Assembly (NCBI GenBank): GCA_944392965.1 | Contig: CALXYM010000006.1 | Location: 1 to 64,000 of the forward strand | Source of the DNA: an uncultured Spirochaetaceae bacterium | Lineage (GTDB): Bacteria > Spirochaetota > Spirochaetia > Sphaerochaetales > Sphaerochaetaceae | DNA length: 64,000 nt | Reading direction: 5' to 3' | Shown here: positions 17,402-25,373 of the stretch, in pieces | Numbering within the stretch: position 1 is the first letter of the stretch | How the letters are laid out: every line of letters starts with the position of its first letter | The notes under the pieces: generated by a model | The model's input: the letters and a program-made list of their open reading frames with translations, nothing else | Database searches by the model: none | Told to the model about the DNA's origin: nothing | Made by a program: the position numbers and the translations under genes

Positions 17402-17920
17402 TCAGCCTTTCAAAACACTGAGATAGCGCTTTCTCATCTCTAAAAGTACTGCCTGGATCTCCGGACTCCTGTAATCGGCATACGTCCAGGAAAAAGATTC
17501 AAATCCTTTATGGTGGTAGATAAGAGTAACCTCTGCAAAAAGATTTTTCCCTATTGCAATCCGGTGTGCCCTGTTCTTCGTCGTAGCCAATACTACGTTA
17601 CCGACACTCATCGTCCCTGGATCAAGATTTATTTTCCGCTTTCCATCTACCGCGTACTTTTCCTCTATTCTGTTGGTAAATGATTTCACATCTGCAAGAA
17701 TATCTGGAGTTATGAGAGTTGAGAAACAGATGAAGAATCTTTCGATAGGAGTTCCCATCTCTTCATCGTAATAATCAGTAAAGGTAAACGGAAAAGAGGG
17801 AGAGATGTAGGATATCTCTCCAAACTCTCTTTCTAAATCACCTCTTATTTCCTCTGGAAAGCCTATTGAAGAAAGTACTCCAGAAAAAAGAAGCACTTTC
17901 TCATAGTTTTTCTCCTTCAT
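17402..17920 (-). CDS. DUF4416-family protein
   Basis: 172 residues from the ATG at 17920, one base after the stop of the fused aromatic enzyme, so translation is probably coupled. The motifs VLLFSGVLSS, FPFTFTDYYDEEMG, KRKINLDPGTMSVGNVVLATTKNRAHRI and 'SFSWTYADYRS' match DUF4416, a family found mainly in spirochaetes and deltaproteobacteria with no known activity. There is no signal peptide, so it is cytoplasmic. Its co-transcription with an aromatic amino acid gene may be incidental. Confidence 0.75.
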   Translation of the reverse strand: MKEKNYEKVLLFSGVLSSIGFPEEIRGDLEREFGEISYISPSFPFTFTDYYDEEMGTPIERFFICFSTLITPDILADVKSFTNRIEEKYAVDGKRKINLDPGTMSVGNVVLATTKNRAHRIAIGKNLFAEVTLIYHHKGFESFSWTYADYRSPEIQAVLLEMRKRYLSVLKG

Positions 17921-17921
17921 C

Positions 17922-19832
17922 TCAGTGTGCCGCCGTATAAGTTCCAAGAATGCGGAACGTGACGGTATTCTCCTTAAGAACTGGAATAAGATCATTCAGA
18001 TCATGCTCGTCATTAAGCTCCGTTTCCACGAAGAAGGAGTACTCCCACGGTTTTCCAAGAATAGGACGACTCTCAAGTTTCTTCATATTCAATCCATGCT
18101 TCTGCAAGATATCAAGGACAGAAAAGAGAGCTCCAGGCTTATCAGGAACGCTGAACGTCATGCTGGCACGGTTAACCTTTGCCGCACTTCTAAAGAATTC
18201 GGCATTCTCCTCCCTGCTTATGATATAGAATCGCGTGTAGTTTTTTGGGTTCGTCTCTATCGAAGGTCTCAATATCTCGCATCCGTAATGAATGGCGGCA
18301 GGACTTCCCGCGATAGCAGCGGCATCCATCAGGTTATTCTCTTTTATATACTTCACAGATCCAGAAGTGTCATAGAATGGAATCTGCGTGGCAGATGGCA
18401 GATACTGACTGAGGAACTCCTTACACTGGGCAAGTCCCTGAGGATGGGAGTAGATTTTTTTTATATCTTCCATCTTCACGCCAGGATTGACGATCAGGTT
18501 ATGGATGACCCTAAGCTGAGCCTCTCCGACTACGGTTATGTTTTCTTCAACATTGAGAAGGTCCAGGTTTTCAAATATGGTTCCACCTAGGGTGTTTTCC
18601 ACAGGGATGACCCCGTATCTGGCTTTTCCCGTTGCAACAGCATCAAACACGTCCTTGAACTCCTTACAGGGCAGCACCTTCTGATCCTCATTGAAAGTTC
18701 TCCTTATTACAAGTTCACTGAACGCACCCCTCTCTCCTTGGAAAGCCACTACCGTATCCCCAGAAGTCTCAGGAGAAGCGCTTTCCGCCTTGATCGACTC
18801 AGGAACGATCCTTGGAGATCTCTCCACTGCTTTTCCAACTACAGGAGCAAGCGCCTCTATATCCCTCATCAGACGTTCAAACTGTGCTGGATACAGTGAC
18901 TGAGGGCCATCAGAGAGGGCTTTCTCTGGATGATCATGCACTTCAACCATAATCCCGCTTGCTCCTCCTGCGATCAAGGCAAGGGCCATTGGTGAGACCA
19001 TATCCCTTATGCCGGTGGCATGAGATGGATCTCCTATTACAGGAAGGTGGGTAAGTTTCTGAACTACAGGAATCGCCGAACAGTCGAGAGTATTCCTCGT
19101 CGCCTTCTCAAATGTTCTTATTCCCCTTTCGCAGAGTACAACCTGGTCCGTTCCAGAGGCCATTAAATACTCAGCTGCCATAAGCCATTCCTCGATGGTA
19201 GCAGAGAGGCCTCTTTTCAGAAGTACGGGCATACCCGTCTTTCCCACCTCTTTCAGAAGCTCGAAGTTCTGCATGTTCCGCGCTCCGATCTGAAACATGT
19301 CTATATAACCAGCCATCAGCGGAACATCCTTTGGAGAGACGACCTCCGTGGTCACAGGCATATCAAACACATCCCCCGCCTTTCTCAGATATTTCAATCC
19401 CTCCTCTCCTAAGCCCTGGAATGAATACGGACTCGTCCTCGGTTTGAAAGCACCTCCACGGAGTATTACGGCACCGGCATCCCTGACCTTCTCCGCGATT
19501 CTCATGATCTGGTCCTCGCTCTCAACCGCACAAGGTCCCGCGATTACCGCGATACGGCTTCCCCCGATCTTCACCTTTCCCACACTTACGATAGTATCTT
19601 CCTTTTTCAACTCTCGGGATGCGAGTTTATATGGTTTTGAAATGGGAACGACAGAAGAAACCCCGTCAAGAACCTCTATGCTTCTTGGATCTATGGAACT
19701 GGTTCCCACTGCACCGAGAACCGTCTCTTCCTTTCCGACGATCTCCTTAACGAGGAAACCTTTTTCTTTTAAAATCGCTTTTATATTATTTTTTTCGTCT
19801 GGTGTTACACCCTGTTTTAAGATTATTATCAT
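17922..19832 (-). CDS. Fusion: DAHP synthase plus prephenate dehydratase (with ACT domain)
   Basis: 636 residues. Residues 1-70 form the ferredoxin-like regulatory domain of AroF-type enzymes (MIIILKQGVTPDEKNNIKA). Residues 85-335 are the DAHP synthase barrel: AGPCAVES, RGGAFKPRTSPYSFQG, LLKRGLSATIEEW, IGDPSHATG. After a linker at about 340-365 comes prephenate dehydratase (FQGERGAFSE; the catalytic NYTRF near 540), then an ACT domain with GALFSVL and ESRP, the phenylalanine-binding signature. One chain thus joins the first step of the shikimate pathway to the last specific step of phenylalanine synthesis. No chorismate mutase domain is present. Its upstream region is shared with nth; no strong SD is seen. 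Confidence 0.9.
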   Translation of the reverse strand: MIIILKQGVTPDEKNNIKAILKEKGFLVKEIVGKEETVLGAVGTSSIDPRSIEVLDGVSSVVPISKPYKLASRELKKEDTIVSVGKVKIGGSRIAVIAGPCAVESEDQIMRIAEKVRDAGAVILRGGAFKPRTSPYSFQGLGEEGLKYLRKAGDVFDMPVTTEVVSPKDVPLMAGYIDMFQIGARNMQNFELLKEVGKTGMPVLLKRGLSATIEEWLMAAEYLMASGTDQVVLCERGIRTFEKATRNTLDCSAIPVVQKLTHLPVIGDPSHATGIRDMVSPMALALIAGGASGIMVEVHDHPEKALSDGPQSLYPAQFERLMRDIEALAPVVGKAVERSPRIVPESIKAESASPETSGDTVVAFQGERGAFSELVIRRTFNEDQKVLPCKEFKDVFDAVATGKARYGVIPVENTLGGTIFENLDLLNVEENITVVGEAQLRVIHNLIVNPGVKMEDIKKIYSHPQGLAQCKEFLSQYLPSATQIPFYDTSGSVKYIKENNLMDAAAIAGSPAAIHYGCEILRPSIETNPKNYTRFYIISREENAEFFRSAAKVNRASMTFSVPDKPGALFSVLDILQKHGLNMKKLESRPILGKPWEYSFFVETELNDEHDLNDLIPVLKENTVTFRILGTYTAAH

Positions 19833-19880
19833 GATAATTACTTATCTAATATTTAGGTTTTTTGGTCAACAAAAGGTAAT

Positions 19881-20546
19881 ATGGACTACGATAAATTTTT
19901 CTCAGAGATATTTACGTTATTCAGCTCAGAACTGACAAAAAGGGGAATAGCCCTTCCTTCCGTTTCTGAAATCGCAGGAGAGGATAATGATCCTTATAGA
20001 GTACTGGTATCAACGATACTTTCTCTCAGGACAAAGGACAAGGTGACGATTGAGAGATCAAAGGCCTTATTCGAAAAGGCTGGAAACATCTACCAGCTGT
20101 ATGACATGAACATCGAAGAACTTGCAGAGACCATAAAACCCAGCGCATTTTATAAGAGAAAGGCAGAGAATCTGAAGGAGATAGCGAAGATCATAATAGA
20201 CAGGTATGATGGCAAAATTCCAAATGATATGGATGCCCTTCTCTCTCTTCCCGGTGTCGGCCTAAAGACAGCTTCCCTCACTCTTAATCTGGGATTCAAC
20301 GAACTTGCAATCTGCGTAGATTGTCATGTACATCAGATATTGAACAGAATAGGAATCATCAGAACAAAGAATGCGGAAGAGACTGAAAGGGAGCTTAGAA
20401 GAATTCTTCCAAAAAGATTCTGGATACCACTGAACGAGCTTCTCGTAAGTTATGGACAGGCGGTATGCAAAAGCATATCTCCTCTATGCACTCAATGTCC
20501 CTATGAAGGCAAATGTCCAAAAATAGGCGTCAGAAAATACAGATGA
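19881..20546 (+). CDS. nth: Endonuclease III (DNA glycosylase/AP lyase)
   Basis: 221 residues with the SD aaagg five bases before the ATG. The HhH-GPD core is seen as LSLPGVGLKTASL, with the catalytic Lys, and CVDCHVHQILNR, with the catalytic Asp. The C-terminal [4Fe-4S] loop is intact: Cys-X6-Cys-X2-Cys-X5-Cys in CKSISPLCTQCPYEGKC. It removes oxidised pyrimidines in base excision repair. The start is 48 bases from the divergent DAHP synthase fusion. Confidence 0.93.
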   Translation: MDYDKFFSEIFTLFSSELTKRGIALPSVSEIAGEDNDPYRVLVSTILSLRTKDKVTIERSKALFEKAGNIYQLYDMNIEELAETIKPSAFYKRKAENLKEIAKIIIDRYDGKIPNDMDALLSLPGVGLKTASLTLNLGFNELAICVDCHVHQILNRIGIIRTKNAEETERELRRILPKRFWIPLNELLVSYGQAVCKSISPLCTQCPYEGKCPKIGVRKYR

Positions 20547-20694
20547 TAAAAAACCTCTGGATGAGGACGAACCAGAGGCAAAGAGCTTTCGTATAACGGA
20601 AACAGGCGCCTACGACACCACCACAACTCCCTGTAAGAAAGAAAACGAAAGCCAAAAAAGGTGGTAGGATTACTCTCTATAATCACCAGTGCCT
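20547..20694 (-). ncRNA. Candidate structured small RNA of unknown family
   Basis: About 148 nt on the minus strand with its own promoter (20701-20730) and a perfect intrinsic terminator (20554-20578). There are two long-range helices. Helix B is gctttcgt (20585-20592) with acgaaagc (20645-20652), 8 perfect pairs. Helix A is cctac and cacc (20609-20619) with ggtggtagg (20660-20668), 9 pairs with a 2-base bulge. The helices interleave, forming an H-type pseudoknot. The 5' and 3' ends can also pair (tgcct 20690-20694 with aggca 20576-20580). I do not recognise it as 6S, tmRNA, SRP or RNase P RNA. The minus strand is favoured by the promoter and terminator; the A-rich loops on the plus strand keep the opposite orientation possible. 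Confidence 0.5.
20554..20578 (-). terminator. Intrinsic terminator of the candidate small RNA
   Basis: The perfect 7-bp stem cctctgg (20554-20560) / ccagagg (20572-20578) is followed on the minus strand by six T's. It lies 8 bases past the nth stop on the opposite strand. Confidence 0.75.
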
Positions 20695-20700
20695 AATACA

Positions 20701-20730
20701 ATGTTAGTGTCTATTCTTTAATCTAGTCAA
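20701..20730 (-). promoter_or_regulatory. Promoter of the candidate small RNA
   Basis: On the minus strand: -35 TTGACT (20725-20730), an 18-base spacer, and -10 TAACAT (20701-20706). The predicted start is at 20693-20694. Confidence 0.5.
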
Positions 20731-20776
20731 GAAGATAAAAAAATAATTGTAACCTTATGAGTCCTAAAGCATTATA

Positions 20777-20803
20777 ATGGGTCCTGAAAAAGCCAGGACC
20801 CAT
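20777..20803. terminator. Terminator after the small membrane-protein gene
   Basis: A 10-bp perfect stem, atgggtcctg (20777-20786) / caggacccat (20794-20803), with a 7-base loop, 12 bases past the stop at 20815. Weak T-tracts on both sides. Confidence 0.65.
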
Positions 20804-20814
20804 ATTTAAAAATC

Positions 20815-21231
20815 TTATTTAACTACCCCTTTGAGGGCACCTTTACTCGCTTTTAAAATAGAGAAGAGAATAAGCAGATGATAAATAAAAGTCTCAATCC
20901 ACTCGAAGATCTCCGTACCGCTGAAATTACCGAAACCATAGACGAAATCAGAGAATACGATTACAAGAATCCAGACGATGGAAACGATGATCATTGAATA
21001 CTTGGTGAAAATCGGTTTGATTCCACTGACGAAAAGAGGAACAATGATGAGCAGTCCACAGACGATGAGGACTATCCCCAGGATGATGTTGACCGTATCA
21101 TTACCTATCGCCCTATATAAATCATTACCACTTCCATTGGCGACCCCTTCAATTCCAATACATACGAAAAGTAGTCCGATGAGGATTTTCAATCCGACAT
21201 CCCCTACTGTTTTAATCGTAGCTTTTGCCAT
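20815..21231 (-). CDS. Hypothetical membrane protein with four predicted spans
   Basis: 138 residues with an SD (ggaggg) upstream of the ATG. Hydrophobic segments near residues 14-32, 47-68, 78-100 and 112-128 (IILGIVLIVCGLLIIVPLF and IIVSIVWILVIVF are the clearest) predict a small four-helix inner-membrane protein. No family motif was recognised. It is divergent from pth with a gap of 52 bases and has its own terminator. Confidence 0.7.
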   Translation of the reverse strand: MAKATIKTVGDVGLKILIGLLFVCIGIEGVANGSGNDLYRAIGNDTVNIILGIVLIVCGLLIIVPLFVSGIKPIFTKYSMIIVSIVWILVIVFSDFVYGFGNFSGTEIFEWIETFIYHLLILFSILKASKGALKGVVK

Positions 21232-21247
21232 AATAAGCCCTCCAAAC

Positions 21248-21277
21248 TTGAATTATCTAGATACTCTTAATTATACT
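21248..21277 (+). promoter_or_regulatory. Promoter of pth, leaderless
   Basis: The -35 TTGAAT (21248-21253), an 18-base spacer and the -10 TATACT (21272-21277). Six bases later comes the GTG at 21284, so transcription should start at or next to the start codon. Confidence 0.6.
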
Positions 21278-21283
21278 ATTTCC

Positions 21284-21787
21284 GTGATAAAACTTATAGT
21301 CTTTTTAGGAAATCCAGGACGGGAATACAAAAATACAAGGCATAATGTAGCTTTTACTCTTTTTGACAACCTAGTAGAAAATGATAGCCTGTCAAACAAA
21401 TTTCACTCAATTTATGCAGAGAAATACGGCTTAAAACTCATCAAACCAATGACATATATGAATCTCTCAGGAACCGCGGTAAGCGAGGCAGCGTCTTTTT
21501 TCAAGCTCAAAAGCGATGAGATACTAATCTGTCATGATGATACAGAACTTCCTCTGGGAAAAGTTGAACTTCAAAAAGGGGGAGGACTAAAAGGACACAA
21601 AGGGCTGAGAAACATCGCTGAAAGATTAGGTAAAGATGATTTCTATCGTATAAGAATAGGTATAGGTAGGCCGAAATACGGCGATATGAGGGTATACGTA
21701 CTTTCTCCCTTTAAAAAGGAGGAGCAGGAAATATTGGAAAATTCCTTTCGAGAAGCGGAATCTATAATAAGAAACCTTAACAGATAA
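21284..21787 (+). CDS. pth: Peptidyl-tRNA hydrolase
   Basis: 167 residues from the GTG at 21284; the frame is open further upstream, but that part is the antisense of the neighbouring gene. Family residues are present: FLGNPGREY with Asn and Gly, NTRHNVAF with the catalytic His, PMTYMNLSG, and HDDTELPLG with the catalytic Asp, then GGGLKGHKGLRNI. It recycles peptidyl-tRNAs that drop off ribosomes and is essential in most bacteria. It is slightly shorter than the usual 180-190 residues because it lacks the C-terminal extension. No SD; a leaderless message is likely. Confidence 0.92.
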   Translation: MIKLIVFLGNPGREYKNTRHNVAFTLFDNLVENDSLSNKFHSIYAEKYGLKLIKPMTYMNLSGTAVSEAASFFKLKSDEILICHDDTELPLGKVELQKGGGLKGHKGLRNIAERLGKDDFYRIRIGIGRPKYGDMRVYVLSPFKKEEQEILENSFREAESIIRNLNR

Positions 21788-21808
21788 GAATAAGGCCAGG
21801 TTCTCTGC

Positions 21809-21911
21809 ATGTCCATTTAGCTACCGCATTGCAGAAACCCCATGTTCTTTCCTTTTCTGCATTCCAGCTTCATAATATGATCAAATGTCCATTTTTCTCT
21901 ACTTGCAGAAA
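21809..21911. repeat. Spaced direct repeats upstream of the GH13 gene
   Basis: atgtccattt occurs at 21809-21818 and 21885-21894. Each copy is followed, 10 and 8 bases after its end, by ctac/ttgcagaaa elements (ttgcagaaa at 21829-21837 and 21903-21911). Shared tctgcat words lie between them. Could be regulatory sites for the following gene or the trace of a small duplication. Confidence 0.35.
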
Positions 21912-21952
21912 GTTTTTCGTGCTAAACTATACAAAGCAAAGGAGGATAACAG

Positions 21953-24900
21953 ATGGAAAAGAGAGATTTCCGTATCTCTGATATTGTGAGGAGCGACTTA
22001 AAACTTTCCAAGCCGGTCTTTAAAACAGATGAAAACATCTCAGAACTCTACAGGGAAGCCCTGACAATAGCATACAGTTTCAATCAAAAGGAGAAGGAAA
22101 AGGGAAAGTCCGACTTCGTTTCCGCAGGCAAGCTCCATGCAACAGCCGTACTTCATCTTCTCTATCAGATAATCCTGAGTGCCTGTATGAACGCTGGGCA
22201 CTCGGACTTCTTCCTGCGCAGACAGGCTGCGATAAGTGAGAATGACGAATTGAAGACTGCACTCAACTTCTATTCAAAACACTTTCCTTCCCCTCTGCTT
22301 GATATGATAGACAAGGATAAGAAGAACGAATACATACGGAGAGAGGAGGATTCGAGAGCCTTCTTCATCCATCAGGTAATGATAAACAATCCGGCTCTTG
22401 TAGAAGCATCGAAACCGTTCGTCTATCCAGATAATCTTCAATATCCCAGTGGATTCTCATCCCTGGCATCCCTCCTTTCGGCATATATAAAAGATGAGAG
22501 CAGGAATGGGAAAGGACTCGAGGATGAAGACATCTTCACTCTGCTTACAAAACCGAGCAGGATATACCCAAACTCATTAACAGATCAAATAAAATACATT
22601 CTGAGAGAATGGTCATACATGCTTCCAAAAGACCTGATAGAGCTGCTGCAGATATCAATCTCCTATATAAAAGAAGAAGAGAAAGACAGGGGAATCCCCG
22701 GTCCTCCAGGACCAATGCCAATCGCAGACTATTCAGATGAAGTATATGAATATGAGGCTTTCAGTGATGATTCAAACTGGATGCCACGTGTCGTGATGAT
22801 TGCAAAATGTACCCTTGTCTGGCTCGATCAGCTGTCAAAGGAATACAAAAGGGAGATCACTCGGCTTGATCAGATTCCTGACAGAGAGCTCGATCTCTTA
22901 AGAGAAAGGGGATTTACAGCACTCTGGCTCATAGGACTATGGGAAAGAAGTTCAGCCAGCAAGAGCATAAAAAACCTCTGTGGAAATCCTGATGCAGAGG
23001 CTTCCGCATATTCATTGAAGGATTATGATATATCACCTTCGATAGGTGGATGGACAGCCCTTGAGGATCTGAGAAACCGGTGCAGGGAAAGGGGAATACG
23101 GCTTGCCTCCGACATGGTTCCAAACCACACAGGTATCGATGGAGACTGGGTATATGAACACCCTGATTATTATATAAGTCAGGACTGGCCACCCTTCCCT
23201 TCCTACACATATAACGGTCCCGATCTTTCTTCCAATCCGGATTTTGAAGTAAAGATTGAGGATCATTATTATGACAGGACGGATGCCGCGGTAACATTCA
23301 GGCTAACTGATAAAAGAAATGGAAAAGTAAGGTATGTATTCCATGGTAATGATGGAACAACAATGCCCTGGAATGACACAGCTCAGCTTGATTATCTCAA
23401 TCCTGAGACAAGAGAGGCTGTCATTCAGAAAATCATACATGTTGCAAATAACTTCCCAATAATAAGATTTGACGCGGCTATGACCCTTGCAAAAAGGCAT
23501 ATTCAGAGGCTATGGTATCCAAAACCGGGAGAAGCGGGTGATATCGCAGGAAGGGCTGTTCACAGCTTGAGCAATGAGGAGTTCAACAGGAGGATTCCGA
23601 ATGAATTCTGGAGAGAGGTAGTGGACAGAATCGCCGTAGAGGTTCCCGATACACTTCTCCTCGCAGAAGCATTCTGGATGATGGAGGGCTACTTCGTCAG
23701 AACGCTTGGCATGCACAGGGTATATAACTCGGCATTCATGAACATGCTCAAGAACCAGGAAAATGAGAAATACAGACTCGGAATAAAGAACACCCTAGTC
23801 TTTGAACCTGAGATATTGAAGCGTTATGTAAATTTCATGAACAATCCTGATGAGGAAACGGCAATCGCCCAGTTTGGAGACGGAGACAGATATTTCGGTG
23901 TATGTACTTTGCTTGCCACCCTTCCAGGTCTGCCCATGATAGGACATGGACAGATAGAAGGATACCATGAAAAATATGGAATGGAATATAAGAGGGCATA
24001 CTGGGATGAGAAACCCAATGAATGGCTTGTAGGAGAGCATTATAGGAAGATTTTCCCTCTGTTCAGGAAAAGATATCTGTTCAGCAATGTCGATCACTTC
24101 AACCTGTATGACTGTTACAACAACGGCAATGTACAGGAGAGTGTATTCGCATATGTGAATGGACATGGAAACGAAAGAACACTGGTTCTCTATAACAACC
24201 AGTATGAGAGGATATGGGGAAACATAAAACAGAGCGTACCAAAACTCGATAAGAACAATGGAGAGAAGAAAACGGTCACGACGCAGCTTGCAGAGAATCT
24301 GGGTCTTTCTTTCAGAGGGAGAAGATACGCGATTTTTGAATGTTTCTCTGATGGTCTGATGTATCTGTATCCATCGATTAAACTGTTTGAGGAAGGTCTG
24401 AATTTCACTCTAAACGGCTATGAGTCGAGGGTATACTGGAATATAAGGGAAGTCGAGGACACGGACGGGTCCTATGAGATACTGTGGAACACCTATGGGG
24501 AGAAGGGAATAAAGAACATCAGAGTTGCAATATCCCTGATCCGGCTGAAAAACCTGTTCAAACTCTATGAGCCTTTCAGAACCAGGGATTTCATAAAAAC
24601 CCTTTCCGATATGACCAGTGGTAAGAGCTCTTCCGTAAAAGAAAGACAGGCTCTCCTCACCATAGCTGAGGTATATACGAAACTTCCGGAGCTTTATAAG
24701 ACGTTCGATGATGTCGTAAAGCAGATGCTTGGTACCTTCGAAGAGGTGGAACCAAAGAAGATGGTCTCAGAATTCCGCTCTGTATCCGCCATTTTCAAGA
24801 GGAAAAAGAGCAAGGGACTCTCAAGCTGGGGAGACATGGAACAGGTCCTTGGTCTTATTCTAGCAGAGGCTATTGCCCTGAAACCTTTCAGTGTAAAAAA

Positions 24901-25318
24901 GAACATAAGGGAGTGCATGGAAACAGCAGACGAGATGCTTCTTCAGTACCTGTTCGAGGATGAAGTTGCAAGACTTGGACTGAATGAGGAAGAGGCACGT
25001 CTTGTCGGACATGCGGCGGCATTGTTCTTAACAGCATCACGGGACGTGGATATCGATGACATAAAAACACCAGTCAACGTTCTTAAGGAAGTATTGAAAG
25101 ACGAGGGAGCAGCGAACTTCGTAGCACTCAATGAATACGAAGGTGTGAAATGGTATAATAAGGAGAAAATGCAGCTAATGATACTGGTTGTAACGCTCTC
25201 CATCGCAGTTCATTATGATAAGAGAGGATTTGAAGAGGATCAATTCCTTAAAGATCTCTTAGAAAGGGAGATAAAAGCCGAATACAGGCTTGATAATCTT
25301 CTGAAAGAAGAAGAGTGA
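21953..25318 (+). CDS. Very large GH13 (alpha-amylase family) protein
   Basis: 1121 residues, about twice the usual GH13 length; strong SD (ggagg). Residues 1-270 are a helical extension without a recognised motif, containing GIPGPPGPMPI near 245. The (beta/alpha)8 barrel runs from about 280 to 700. Region I is DMVPNHTG (around 386), region II IIRFDAAM with the nucleophile Asp (about 505), region III LLLAEAF with the acid/base Glu (about 570), and region IV MNNPDEE, in place of the usual NHD, with the third Asp (about 632). Residues 860-1121 are again helical. No signal peptide, so it is cytoplasmic. Probably acts on an internal alpha-glucan or a maltooligosaccharide; the exact activity cannot be stated. 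Confidence 0.85.
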   Translation: MEKRDFRISDIVRSDLKLSKPVFKTDENISELYREALTIAYSFNQKEKEKGKSDFVSAGKLHATAVLHLLYQIILSACMNAGHSDFFLRRQAAISENDELKTALNFYSKHFPSPLLDMIDKDKKNEYIRREEDSRAFFIHQVMINNPALVEASKPFVYPDNLQYPSGFSSLASLLSAYIKDESRNGKGLEDEDIFTLLTKPSRIYPNSLTDQIKYILREWSYMLPKDLIELLQISISYIKEEEKDRGIPGPPGPMPIADYSDEVYEYEAFSDDSNWMPRVVMIAKCTLVWLDQLSKEYKREITRLDQIPDRELDLLRERGFTALWLIGLWERSSASKSIKNLCGNPDAEASAYSLKDYDISPSIGGWTALEDLRNRCRERGIRLASDMVPNHTGIDGDWVYEHPDYYISQDWPPFPSYTYNGPDLSSNPDFEVKIEDHYYDRTDAAVTFRLTDKRNGKVRYVFHGNDGTTMPWNDTAQLDYLNPETREAVIQKIIHVANNFPIIRFDAAMTLAKRHIQRLWYPKPGEAGDIAGRAVHSLSNEEFNRRIPNEFWREVVDRIAVEVPDTLLLAEAFWMMEGYFVRTLGMHRVYNSAFMNMLKNQENEKYRLGIKNTLVFEPEILKRYVNFMNNPDEETAIAQFGDGDRYFGVCTLLATLPGLPMIGHGQIEGYHEKYGMEYKRAYWDEKPNEWLVGEHYRKIFPLFRKRYLFSNVDHFNLYDCYNNGNVQESVFAYVNGHGNERTLVLYNNQYERIWGNIKQSVPKLDKNNGEKKTVTTQLAENLGLSFRGRRYAIFECFSDGLMYLYPSIKLFEEGLNFTLNGYESRVYWNIREVEDTDGSYEILWNTYGEKGIKNIRVAISLIRLKNLFKLYEPFRTRDFIKTLSDMTSGKSSSVKERQALLTIAEVYTKLPELYKTFDDVVKQMLGTFEEVEPKKMVSEFRSVSAIFKRKKSKGLSSWGDMEQVLGLILAEAIALKPFSVKKNIRECMETADEMLLQYLFEDEVARLGLNEEEARLVGHAAALFLTASRDVDIDDIKTPVNVLKEVLKDEGAANFVALNEYEGVKWYNKEKMQLMILVVTLSIAVHYDKRGFEEDQFLKDLLEREIKAEYRLDNLLKEEE

Positions 25319-25324
25319 GGAGAC

Positions 25325-25359
25325 ATGGGCCATGGGGAAGATTTTCCGTCATGGCCCAT
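25325..25359. terminator. Terminator between the convergent GH13 and protease genes
   Basis: A perfect 10-bp stem, atgggccatg (25325-25334) / catggcccat (25350-25359), followed by ATTTTTC on the plus strand. It lies 6 bases past the GH13 stop. Confidence 0.75.
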
Positions 25360-25373
25360 ATTTTTCAAAAAAG

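Noticed and set aside
20501-20686. 61-residue minus-strand frame over the candidate small RNA
   Set aside because: Poor codon character, no SD; it is explained by the structured element.
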